Assembly (NCBI GenBank): GCA_039033695.1
Contig: JBCCCC010000137.1
Span: 1-8,541, forward strand
From: CALBPI01 sp039033695
GTDB taxonomy: Bacteria > Pseudomonadota > Gammaproteobacteria > Steroidobacterales > Woeseiaceae
Length of the DNA: 8,541 nt
Direction: 5' to 3'
The position numbers were made by a program, and so were the translations under genes. How positions within the stretch are numbered: position 1 is the stretch's first letter; the number at the start of each line of letters is the position of its first letter. This document shows positions 1 through 6,354 of this stretch, piece by piece. The notes under the pieces were generated by a model. That model was not told where the DNA came from. It made no database searches and saw only the letters and a list, made by a program, of their open reading frames with translations.

Positions 1-72
1 ACTGGTTTCATTGCACTTTCCCCGCAAAATTGGTTGGCCGAACATTGGCGCGTGTTGGATACCGACCCCTAA
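1..72 (+). CDS. Possible C-terminal end of an unidentified protein (partial)
   Basis: Reading from base 1 in frame 1 gives 23 codons and then a TAA stop at 70-72. The peptide ends in LAEHWRVLDTDP, which looks like ordinary protein sequence with Trp, His and charged residues. The start lies outside the window, so the family cannot be named. A run of 23 open codons at a window edge is weak evidence by itself. It would be the upstream neighbour of the LysR regulator, on the same strand and 243 bases away. Confidence 0.35.
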   Translation, partial: TGFIALSPQNWLAEHWRVLDTDP

Positions 73-77
73 ACGTT

Positions 78-129
78 CTGCAGGTCTGGATTGAGTTCTC
101 CACTCCCGTATTGAACTCGACCGCTGCAG
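78..129. repeat. Nested inverted repeats in the gap before the LysR gene
   Basis: GAGTTC (93-98) and GAACTC (113-118) form a 6-base inverted repeat around a 14-base spacer. Two CTGCAG palindromes (78-83 and 124-129) lie outside it and could extend the pairing with internal loops. The structure starts six bases after the TAA at 70-72, so it could be a 3' hairpin of the upstream gene, but no T-tract follows. It could equally be an operator-like site. The rest of the 73-315 gap shows no coding sequence or convincing promoter. Confidence 0.25.
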
Positions 130-315
130 CCTTTGTGTGGTTGGATTCGCTTCGAACAGGATGTCTGCCCGTTGAACCGACACAAGCCTAAACTGACTCA
201 CGGAAATCAAGGTACGCGTATCGAAACGCCTGACAACCCCAAAGAATGATCATGGGTTGCGCGTAAACTGTGCAGGTCTCGACGGCTCCTCACACGATGG
301 GCTACTCTTTGCCAG

Positions 316-1188
316 ATGAACGATTGGTCGGAATTCAATACAGCAATGATCGTTGCCAGACTCGGCACGATAAGCGCAGCAGCCTCAACATTGAATGTTC
401 ATCGCGCTACGGTCTCTCGCCATCTAGATGTTGTTGAAAGGGCGTTGGGTACGAATCTCTTTGTGCGACACCCAAGAGGCGTCGAACTGACTGAGGCCGG
501 CGAGGAGATGCTTGTGGTGACCCAAGATGTGGAACACTTGTTCAACGCATTGAAGGGCAAGATACGCAATTCGAAGACCAGCCAAGAGGGCGAACTTATT
601 GTCACTTCCGTCTGGGGCGTGATGCCATTGGTAATGCCCGCCGTGAAAGCCTTTAGAGAAATGAGGCCTGGCATAACTATCCAGTTCGTTTGTGGCGAGG
701 AAAACCTTAGGCTCGAATACGGTGAGGCGCATGTAGCCGTTCGAGCAGGTCCGAAACCTACAGATTTGGACTATGTCGTAAGAAAAGCACCAGCGGCAAG
801 ATTCAGCCCCTACATCGATAAGACTTCCCTCTCCGCATTCGAATCCTCTTCCGCGTTCAAGAGCTGGAGAGAACTCCCTTCAATATGGCTTAGCGGTTAC
901 GAAAAACTGCCGTCCGCAAAACCCATTCAGTCTCATACTTCCGCGGAAAACGCTGCTCTGATTGTGGATACACCTGCAGCTGTGCTACCTGCTGTTCTCG
1001 CGGGTGTGGGCGTTGGGTATCTGCCACGACATATCGGCGCTCAGTATGACCAGTTGGTTGAGCTTGATCCGATGAACGAAAGCCGATCAATTCCGCTTTG
1101 GGTGATTTCTCACAGAGATCTTAGTAAGACACCGAAGGTTGTGGAGTTTGTCCGGCTATTAACTCAAATGATGGAAAACGCCAGATGA
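316..1188 (+). CDS. LysR-type transcriptional regulator
   Basis: This is a 290-residue DNA-binding regulator of the LysR family, close to the usual length of about 300. The N-terminal winged helix-turn-helix is clear: residues about 18-37 (ISAAASTLNVHRATVSRHLD) form the HTH, followed by the typical ALGTNLFVRHPRGVELTEAGE wing and linker start. Residues about 90-288 form the periplasmic-binding-protein-like effector domain that would bind an unknown small molecule. The ATG at 316 puts the HTH at the usual distance from the N terminus, though no strong Shine-Dalgarno sequence precedes it. LysR regulators often control a divergent neighbour. Here the next gene, an HXXEE membrane protein, starts 30 bases downstream on the same strand, so the two are probably co-transcribed. 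The regulated target and effector cannot be read from the sequence. Confidence 0.93.
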   Translation: MNDWSEFNTAMIVARLGTISAAASTLNVHRATVSRHLDVVERALGTNLFVRHPRGVELTEAGEEMLVVTQDVEHLFNALKGKIRNSKTSQEGELIVTSVWGVMPLVMPAVKAFREMRPGITIQFVCGEENLRLEYGEAHVAVRAGPKPTDLDYVVRKAPAARFSPYIDKTSLSAFESSSAFKSWRELPSIWLSGYEKLPSAKPIQSHTSAENAALIVDTPAAVLPAVLAGVGVGYLPRHIGAQYDQLVELDPMNESRSIPLWVISHRDLSKTPKVVEFVRLLTQMMENAR

Positions 1189-1218
1189 TCTTCAGAGCAT
1201 CAGTCGAAATCAACTCAG

Positions 1219-1986
1219 ATGTCGCCGACAATAAACCAGTTACTCGCTGCGCTTAGTCTGTTTGCATTTTTCGGGCTCGCTTGGTTACCGCTCGGCCAAC
1301 AGGCATTTATGGTTGACCATTGGATGAAGATAGGTGCGTTTATTGCTCCGCTCGTCGTGTTTTTCGGATTCAACGCTAGAGATGAAGCCTCGTCGCCGTG
1401 GTCGGTCGATGTAAGGCTGATAGCATGTTTACTAGCCGCCTCCTACCTGGTTCACCAAGTAGAAGAACACTGGGTCGATCTTCTCGGTCGCGAGTATCCA
1501 CTATATGACTACTTGAATGGACTAATCGCCAATCTGTTCGGCGAGGACAAGTACGGAGTCTTGGATCGTAGTGGGATCTTTTACATCAACGCCGGTATGG
1601 TATGGACGGCAGGCTTTCTCGCCATACTGACCGCGCCAAGTCGAATTTTTCCGGCTTTGGCAATGGCTGGAATCATGTTTGTTAATGCGATCGCGCACGT
1701 CGCGAATGCACTTGCTACGATCAGCTATAACTCTGGCCTTGCAACGTCTTTGGTGTTGTTCCTGCCATTGAGCATCGTCTTTTTTGTAAGAACACATCGC
1801 GCTGGTCTAGCCAACGCCAAACTGCTTCTGGCAGCAGTATTGTGGGGCTTCGTGGCTCACGCCATTCTCTTCGCCGGGTTGTTCGCATCAGTCGTACTCG
1901 GCCTGGTGCCCGTTCCGGCCTATTACATCGGATTGATTATCTGGGGCGCATTACCTGCGGTTGTCCCTCTTTCAGAGCCCGCTTAG
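1219..1986 (+). CDS. HXXEE-domain integral membrane protein
   Basis: This is a 255-residue polytopic inner-membrane protein of unknown function. Hydrophobic stretches lie at about residues 8-25, 38-51, 66-78, 122-138, 146-167, 173-191, 202-229 and 232-250, suggesting six to eight membrane segments. The motif H79-Q-V-E82-E83-H84 matches the signature of the HXXEE family. Further histidines sit in or next to hydrophobic segments: H160 (NAIAHVANA) and H214 (FVAHAI). Conserved His and Glu in membrane helices suggest metal binding or membrane-embedded catalysis, but that is inference; the family has no firmly established activity that I know of. The ATG at 1219 follows the LysR stop by 30 bases, with only a weak ribosome site. 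This fits a two-gene unit in which the regulator may control its own operon. Confidence 0.85.
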   Translation: MSPTINQLLAALSLFAFFGLAWLPLGQQAFMVDHWMKIGAFIAPLVVFFGFNARDEASSPWSVDVRLIACLLAASYLVHQVEEHWVDLLGREYPLYDYLNGLIANLFGEDKYGVLDRSGIFYINAGMVWTAGFLAILTAPSRIFPALAMAGIMFVNAIAHVANALATISYNSGLATSLVLFLPLSIVFFVRTHRAGLANAKLLLAAVLWGFVAHAILFAGLFASVVLGLVPVPAYYIGLIIWGALPAVVPLSEPA

Positions 1987-2070
1987 CTCTACTCGTAGCG
2001 GCGATCAAGAATCAGGGGAATACGCACCCTAGCTTGTATTGATTGTCGCGGCTATTCCGGCGAAATCGAG

Positions 2071-2190
2071 GAAAGGCAGATTAGGAAACGGCAACTTCTG
2101 CCACCCTCTTCGCGCTCGATCTGAGCGGCTGCTTTTCCCGAAACTTGCCGTTTAATGACCGCCAATTGAAGACAGTCGGTGGGCGGCAAT
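2071..2190. repeat. Inverted-repeat-rich gap upstream of the phosphotransferase
   Basis: The 1987-2262 gap (276 bases) contains several inverted repeats. GGCAGA (2075-2080) pairs with TCTGCC (2097-2102). AAACGGCAA (2086-2094) is a perfect 9-base complement of TTGCCGTTT (2145-2153). CCGCC (2159-2163) pairs with GGCGG (2182-2186). TTGCCG (2145-2150) can also pair with CGGCAA at 2184-2189, so the foldings compete. No T-tract follows any stem, so a simple terminator is unlikely. Possible roles are a structured leader, a decayed intergenic mobile repeat or a recombination site. I recognise no named family. Confidence 0.4.
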
Positions 2191-2262
2191 CGACCACAAG
2201 CAGCCACTCATGGCGTCGCGCGTATACCGCGAATCTGGCACCATTGAACCTCATTCGATCTG

Positions 2263-3093
2263 TTGCCGGTCAGACTGTGGGAGCCCACCATCGAAGCGAG
2301 TGAGACAGCGTTGTCGGTCGCCCGACGCATCGGCTTGCGGGCTGATACAGCCCGCTCAATATCTCTGATGGGGCGCGCCGTTGTCCTGCTCGAGCCTTGC
2401 CTCGTTGTGGCAAAAGTCTCGCCGTTGACTGACATGGTGCGCTGCGAAACGGAGGTGGCGCTCGCCACCCATATCCTGCATCAACAAGGCCCTGTAGTGC
2501 CGCCACTCCTGCAGGGCGAGCCCGGGCCTCACCGGCACGGTGACGCTGTCGTGTCATTTTGGGAGCACTGTTCCTCGGACGGGGCATCGACGAATCACCG
2601 GGACATTGCCGTCACCGCTTATTCTCAGCTTGCTCCATACCTCCAAAGCTACACAGGAGCGCTCCCAGACTTCCGCACGCCAATTCATTCTTGCCGCCGC
2701 GCGGTCCTAAGCGACCGTCTGGGTTGTCTAAGTAGTACCCAGCAGAGCCTTCTCATAACCGAACTAGGAGTGCTCGATCAGCTCGATCTTTCGCCAGAAG
2801 ACACTCGCAACCTGCACGGTGATCCACACATCCGAAATCTCATTCGTTCAAACGGCGAGACACTTTGGCTGGATCTCAAAGCAGCCTGTACGGGGCCGCT
2901 GGAGTGGGATCTTTCGGCCCTGCCACATTCCGCCTTCCTCGATAATTGCCGGCCGAATCTTCTTCACCAACTCAAACGTTTACGAAGCGCATGCGTGGTC
3001 GTTTGGTGTGCCCTAAAGGAGGCGCCCAATCCGGTGGAAGTCGAGGCGATCCGAGTGCATCTAAAACGACTCGCCAGCGGAACTACCGACTAA
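2263..3093 (+). CDS. APH/choline-kinase-like phosphotransferase
   Basis: This 276-residue cytosolic protein has the aminoglycoside-phosphotransferase (protein-kinase-like) fold. K51 in VVAKVSP fits the ATP-anchoring lysine, and E63 or E65 in RCETEVALAT its helix-C partner. The catalytic loop H185-G-D187-P-H189-I-R-N192 is the classic HGDxHxxN motif, giving the catalytic base and a metal ligand. D204 in LWLDLKAA takes the second metal position, so all key residues are present. The start is TTG at 2263: an in-frame stop lies at 2245-2247, and the first in-frame ATG (residue 36) would delete the nucleotide-binding strands ahead of K51. There is no good Shine-Dalgarno sequence. The substrate is unknown. 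Related enzymes phosphorylate aminoglycosides, choline, homoserine, macrolides or sugars, and nothing here proves antibiotic resistance. It stands alone and converges with the ParB-like gene 130 bases away. Confidence 0.85.
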   Translation: MPVRLWEPTIEASETALSVARRIGLRADTARSISLMGRAVVLLEPCLVVAKVSPLTDMVRCETEVALATHILHQQGPVVPPLLQGEPGPHRHGDAVVSFWEHCSSDGASTNHRDIAVTAYSQLAPYLQSYTGALPDFRTPIHSCRRAVLSDRLGCLSSTQQSLLITELGVLDQLDLSPEDTRNLHGDPHIRNLIRSNGETLWLDLKAACTGPLEWDLSALPHSAFLDNCRPNLLHQLKRLRSACVVVWCALKEAPNPVEVEAIRVHLKRLASGTTD

Positions 3094-3223
3094 GATTTGG
3101 TTACAAATGAGTTTTTGGCGCGCTTGGAAGTACGTTTTCGGTACAGGCCCGAACTGCTGGTATGAGTCAGTAGCCCAAAGCATAACTCGAATCACCTGAG
3201 TTTCTCGAAACAGCCACAAGCAG

Positions 3224-3610
3224 TCAGTCGTCGTATGACAATTCGGCGGGATCACATCCGACGAAATCTGGTTCTGGGTTCGTAACGAATCGGACCGCGG
3301 GTATCTTATCGATACCCTCCCGAACAGCTCGGCAAATGCGGTGCATTCCATCCATTACTCGCCCGTCTTGGTCGAGAATAACTGGGTAGCCAAGATCAAC
3401 TTCGTCGATCAGCTTCATGTGTTGCAGTATTGACCGACAGGTCGGTGAACCACCTCCGTAGGCGTACCAGTGTGTCTCATCAAGTTCGGCAACATCCGCA
3501 GGGTCTATGTGCGTGACAGGAAGGTTATGACTCAACTCGACAAGCCGACGGATATCCCAAGCTAGTAAGCCTTGACCGGATTGTCGAAAAAAGAATTGGG
3601 CACGAATCAT
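3224..3610 (-). CDS. Small stand-alone ParB/sulfiredoxin-fold protein
   Basis: This protein of about 128 residues resembles the short, free-standing ParB N-terminal (ParB/Srx-fold) proteins often labelled chromosome partitioning protein. Features are an IRRLVELSHNLPV start, the stretch SPTCRSI (about 55-61), and the core YPVILDQDGRVMDGMHR (about 75-91). The DGMHR there takes the place of the G-x-H/R-R nucleotide-binding box of ParB. The C terminus PDFVGCDPAEL is also typical of these small relatives. It lacks the helix-turn-helix and dimerisation domains of true ParB and has no parA or parS nearby, so partitioning is unlikely. I chose the ATG at 3610. A TTG at 3622, overlapping the GNAT stop as TTGA, would add four residues. 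It lies directly downstream of the GNAT gene and is probably translated from the same message. Function is unknown. Confidence 0.8.
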   Translation of the reverse strand: MIRAQFFFRQSGQGLLAWDIRRLVELSHNLPVTHIDPADVAELDETHWYAYGGGSPTCRSILQHMKLIDEVDLGYPVILDQDGRVMDGMHRICRAVREGIDKIPAVRFVTNPEPDFVGCDPAELSYDD

Positions 3611-3618
3611 CTGGCCAG

Positions 3619-3948
3619 TCAAAGATTGATACGAATGTTGCGGCTGTGATCAGAAAACCCGAGACGTCGATACAGTCCGTGTACCTTTGGCCGTGAGTCT
3701 CGACTTGTGGTGATCAACTTATAGCAGCCGTTCTCCTTCGCGGCAGCGACAGTCTCATTCGCCAAACGTGGACCGAGACCTCCGCCACGCTGTGATTCGT
3801 CCACAAACACGTCTTTCACGAGCCCAAATGGTTGCTTATGGAGGTCGTTGAGCATTAGGTAGAGATAAGCGCGAGCAACTTCAGTGCCATTGGAATTCAC
3901 CGAGAATGGAAAACCCTGAGCAATTAGATTCGTGTGATTTATGTCCAT
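3619..3948 (-). CDS. Small GNAT-family N-acetyltransferase
   Basis: This is a compact, cytosolic acetyl-CoA-dependent acetyltransferase of about 109 residues. Motif A is clear: KDVFVDESQRGGGLGPRLA, with the acetyl-CoA pyrophosphate loop R-G-G-G-L-G at about 54-59. The motif-B signature GLYRRLGF follows at about 92-99. It is shorter than the usual 140-180 residues because the N-terminal strands are minimal, but the cofactor-binding core is intact. I chose the ATG at 3948, with GGA about nine bases upstream. A TTG at 3960 would add four residues, and an in-frame stop lies further upstream. The acceptor substrate (an amine on a small molecule, peptide or protein) cannot be told from the sequence. 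It precedes the ParB-like gene with essentially no gap, so the two form a mini-operon. It is preceded by a 467-base non-coding stretch. Confidence 0.85.
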   Translation of the reverse strand: MDINHTNLIAQGFPFSVNSNGTEVARAYLYLMLNDLHKQPFGLVKDVFVDESQRGGGLGPRLANETVAAAKENGCYKLITTSRDSRPKVHGLYRRLGFSDHSRNIRINL

Positions 3949-4200
3949 GTCGGTGTCCAAGCATGCTGAGGTATGACCGTCGCGAAAGGGCCATTAACTG
4001 CCCCCCATCATAGCGCGAAAAACAGACATTGAGCGGCAGGAATAGTTAACTTAGCGGATACCGCGGCGCGCGTGGTTTCCGACATTCTTAATGACAAACT
4101 TTGAATAGCATTCACAATTTCAACAGTGACTTATCGAAATTCTCCTACACTTTTGATTGCAATCCGACAGCTTTAGCTACCAGAAACCAGGCTAAGCAAG

Positions 4201-4230
4201 GCTCGCGAGTGAGTGAGTGAGTACGCGAGC
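4201..4230. repeat. GAGT tandem repeat inside a perfect 7-base inverted repeat
   Basis: GCTCGCG (4201-4207) and CGCGAGC (4224-4230) are perfect complements. Between and overlapping them is GAGT repeated four times (4207-4222). In RNA this would be a GC-rich stem with a 16-base repetitive loop. No T-tract follows on either strand, so it is not a typical intrinsic terminator. The tetranucleotide tract could vary in copy number between strains. Confidence 0.6.
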
Positions 4231-4275
4231 TGGCATCAGTCCCGGGATAAACGTCACGCTTCTAAGCCCTTCTTC

Positions 4276-4306
4276 CCAAGATCAATTTGCGCCAACTGAT
4301 TCTTGG
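4276..4306. repeat. Long imperfect hairpin in the glmS-GNAT gap
   Basis: CCAAGATCAATT (4276-4287) and AACTGATTCTTGG (4294-4306) pair over about 12 positions, with one bulged base and one G-U or mismatched pair depending on strand, around the six-base loop TGCGCC. It lies about 120 bases past the glmS stop and would be in the glmS 3' untranslated region if transcription continues. No U-run follows on either strand. It may be an RNA-stabilising or processing hairpin. Confidence 0.45.
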
Positions 4307-4427
4307 TACAGAATCACGCTCGAGGGCTCGCGCAAACGCAAGTGTTCAATTCTTTATTGTACGCGGCAATCCGTTTATTCAAAGTTCTATTGTGGGCAAC
4401 CAAAAACAAAAGTGTGCGCGGAACAAG

Positions 4428-4469
4428 CTACTCCACCGTCACACTCTTGGCCAGATTGCGCGGCTGGTC
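4428..4469 (-). other. Candidate attTn7 target site at the glmS 3' end
   Basis: The last 13 codons of glmS encode DQPRNLAKSVTVE, the strongly conserved active-site tail. In other bacteria the DNA encoding this tail is bound by the Tn7 target selector TnsD, with insertion about 25 bases past the stop, here near 4403. The site is inferred from conservation of the peptide; use by a transposon in this genome is not shown. No Tn7-like ends or tns genes are visible. Confidence 0.4.
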
Positions 4470-6260
4470 GACATCCGTTCCCTTCAGAACAGCGACATGG
4501 TAGGACAGCAACTGCAAGGGCACGGTGTAGACGATCGGCGCGATGAGTCGGTCCGCATGCGGCATCAGCACGACCTTGACGCCTTCTTCGTTCTCCAGAC
4601 CGGTTTCGCGATCCGCGAATACGTACAATTTTCCACCTCGGGCACGCACGACCTGCATGTTGGATTTGAGCTTGTCCAACAGCTCGTTGTTGGGCGCTAC
4701 AACGACGACCGGCATGTCTTCGTCAATCAGCGCGAGCGGGCCGTGTTTGAGTTCGCCAGCGGCATAAGCTTCGGCGTGGATGTAGGAAATCTCCTTGAGT
4801 TTGAGCGCGCCTTCCATCGCAATCGGCCACATGGGACCGCGACCAAGGAACAGCGTGTGGTGTTTCTCGGCGAAGTCTTCGGCGAGTAGCTTGAGGTCGC
4901 CGTTCATCGACAGGGCTTCCTCGACCGCGGCGGCGGTGTGGTAGATGTGCGGAACAAGCTCGGACTCACGCTCCGCTTGCATACCACGATGGCGTGCGAG
5001 CATTAGCGTTACGAGCAACACGGATAGCAGCTGCGTCGTAAACGCCTTGGTGCTGGCCACACCGATCTCTGGGCCCGCTTGTGTCATCATCACAAGGTCG
5101 GACTCGCGCACCATCGAGCTGTGTGCGCTGTTACAGATCGTCAGCGACCCAATGTATCCCGACTCTTTGGCAAGTCGCAGCGCCTCCAGCGTATCGGCCG
5201 TCTCGCCAGACTGCGACAGTGTCACGAACAGTGTGTTAGGCGGCACGACGACGCGCCGATAACGATACTCGCTGGCAATCTCGACCTGACACGGAATACC
5301 TGCCAGCGACTCAATCCAGTACTTGCCGACACTACCCGCATGGTAGCTGGTGCCACAGGCAACGATATGAATGTTCTCAACTTGGGGCAGTAGCTCTGCG
5401 GCGCGCGGGCCCAACGACTCGGGCAGTACGCGATGACTACTGACACGACCATACAACGTATCGGCAAGCGCCGCCGGTTGCTCGAAAATCTCTTTGAGCA
5501 TGTAGTGGCGGTACGGTCCTTTTTCGGCGGCATCGCTGTTGATCTGGGTCTCGTGCACCTCGCGGGATACCGGGTTCGCATCAACATCGAAGATACGAAT
5601 ACGATCGCGGGTGATCTCTGCCAGATCACCTTGTTCAAGATAAATGAACCGTTGCGTTACCGGCAGGAGTGCCTGGATGCCGCTAGCCACGAAGTTCTCG
5701 CCGATGCCCAGGCCGATGACGAGCGGGCTGGCGACGCGGCTCACAACGATACGCTCCGGATCTTCGGCATCAACTACCAGCAGTGCGTAAGCACCCTCGA
5801 ATCGCTTGGTCGCTGTCCGCACAGCGTCGACCAGATCCATGCCTTGCTTCAGATAGTCGTGCACAAGATGGGCGGCGACTTCGGTGTCGGTCTCTGAGTT
5901 GAACACGTAGCCCTTCGCCAGCATCTCATCCTTGATGGGCTGGAAGTTCTCGATCACGCCATTGTGAATCACGGCGATACGATCGCCAGACAGGTGCGGA
6001 TGGGCGTTGGCTTCGGTCACACCGCCGTGGGTTGCCCATCGCGTATGCGCCACACCAATACGACCGGACATAGGGTCCGCATCGAGCTTGTCCTGCAACC
6101 CAGCAACCTTGCCGACAGCTCTGCGCAAGCCGATAGCACTGTTTTCTTGCAGCACTGCAACGCCCGCCGAATCATAACCGCGATACTCAAGCCGTCGCAG
6201 GCCTTCAACCAGGATGGGGACTACATTTCTTTCGGCAATCGCGCCGACAATTCCGCACAT
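4428..6260 (-). CDS. glmS: Glutamine--fructose-6-phosphate aminotransferase (isomerizing)
   Basis: GlmS makes glucosamine-6-phosphate from fructose-6-phosphate and glutamine, the first committed step to UDP-GlcNAc, in the cytosol. At 610 residues it matches the E. coli enzyme in length. The N-terminal glutaminase domain (about 1-240) begins MCGIVGAIA, with Cys2 as nucleophile once Met is removed, followed by RRLEYRGYDSAGVAV. Two SIS isomerase domains follow, with HIVACGTSYHAG and LSQSGETADT in the first and GRGPMWPIAMEGALKLKE plus AYAAGELKHGPLALID in the second. The tail DQPRNLAKSVTVE carries K605, equivalent to the lysine that forms a Schiff base with the sugar. GGAG lies seven bases before the ATG, a good ribosome site. 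The gene follows glmU by 94 bases and is probably co-transcribed with it. All catalytic motifs look intact. Confidence 0.98.
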   Translation of the reverse strand: MCGIVGAIAERNVVPILVEGLRRLEYRGYDSAGVAVLQENSAIGLRRAVGKVAGLQDKLDADPMSGRIGVAHTRWATHGGVTEANAHPHLSGDRIAVIHNGVIENFQPIKDEMLAKGYVFNSETDTEVAAHLVHDYLKQGMDLVDAVRTATKRFEGAYALLVVDAEDPERIVVSRVASPLVIGLGIGENFVASGIQALLPVTQRFIYLEQGDLAEITRDRIRIFDVDANPVSREVHETQINSDAAEKGPYRHYMLKEIFEQPAALADTLYGRVSSHRVLPESLGPRAAELLPQVENIHIVACGTSYHAGSVGKYWIESLAGIPCQVEIASEYRYRRVVVPPNTLFVTLSQSGETADTLEALRLAKESGYIGSLTICNSAHSSMVRESDLVMMTQAGPEIGVASTKAFTTQLLSVLLVTLMLARHRGMQAERESELVPHIYHTAAAVEEALSMNGDLKLLAEDFAEKHHTLFLGRGPMWPIAMEGALKLKEISYIHAEAYAAGELKHGPLALIDEDMPVVVVAPNNELLDKLKSNMQVVRARGGKLYVFADRETGLENEEGVKVVLMPHADRLIAPIVYTVPLQLLSYHVAVLKGTDVDQPRNLAKSVTVE

Positions 6261-6275
6261 AGGTTCACTCCAGAT

Positions 6276-6313
6276 GCACTGCTCACTACACAGTGCGCTG
6301 CGGACAACACCGC
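6276..6313 (-). promoter_or_regulatory. Two small hairpins in the glmS leader
   Basis: In the 94-base glmU-glmS gap, GCACTG (6276-6281) pairs with CAGTGC (6291-6296) around nine bases. Immediately upstream in the message, GCGG (6300-6303) pairs with CCGC (6310-6313). The first hairpin ends about eight bases from the glmS GGAG ribosome site, so it could affect translation or mark an RNA-processing point between the genes. In enterobacteria glmUS RNA is processed in this gap and controlled by small RNAs; whether that applies here is unknown. It does not resemble the large glmS ribozyme of Gram-positive bacteria. Confidence 0.3.
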
Positions 6314-6354
6314 AAATGTCTCATCGCATGGGTTTCGGCACTACCGGACACCGA

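Larger units (their letters stand above)
3961..4427. other. 467-base non-coding stretch downstream of glmS
   Basis: No credible gene is seen here on either strand. On the plus strand, the open frames that enter from the right run antisense to glmS. The stretch must hold the promoter of the minus-strand GNAT gene, but I see no convincing -35/-10 pair. Two inverted repeats lie inside it and are listed separately (4201-4230 and 4276-4306). On the minus strand just after the glmS stop, a T-rich run (TTTTGTTTTT, plus-strand bases 4402-4411) follows only a poor imperfect stem, so a glmS terminator there is possible but unproven. GGCTCGCG occurs twice, at 4200-4207 and 4325-4332. Confidence 0.5.

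Noticed and set aside
2086..2190. Integron attC-like recombination site
   Set aside because: Paired arms exist, but the conserved core GTTRRRY is not matched (GTTTAAT has T at the fourth position) and no integrase is present.
2194..3223. CCACAAGCAG repeated on both sides of the phosphotransferase (2194-2203 and 3214-3223)
   Set aside because: A shared 10-base word is expected many times by chance in a window of this size, and similarity fades on both sides, so cassette-flanking repeats are not supported.
3224..3610. True ParB chromosome or plasmid partitioning protein
   Set aside because: Too short, without helix-turn-helix or dimerisation domains, and with no parA or parS-like repeats nearby.
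4391..4410. TGTGGGC near the expected Tn7 insertion point
   Set aside because: It resembles the start of a Tn7 end but points toward glmS, the wrong way for an element inserted downstream, and the following bases do not show TnsB-type repeats.
4287..4889. Long plus-strand open frame antisense to the glmS 3' end (200 codons)
   Set aside because: Most of it mirrors glmS codons. No recognisable domain or ribosome site; other antisense frames at 5433-5897 and 5964-6521 are similar shadows.
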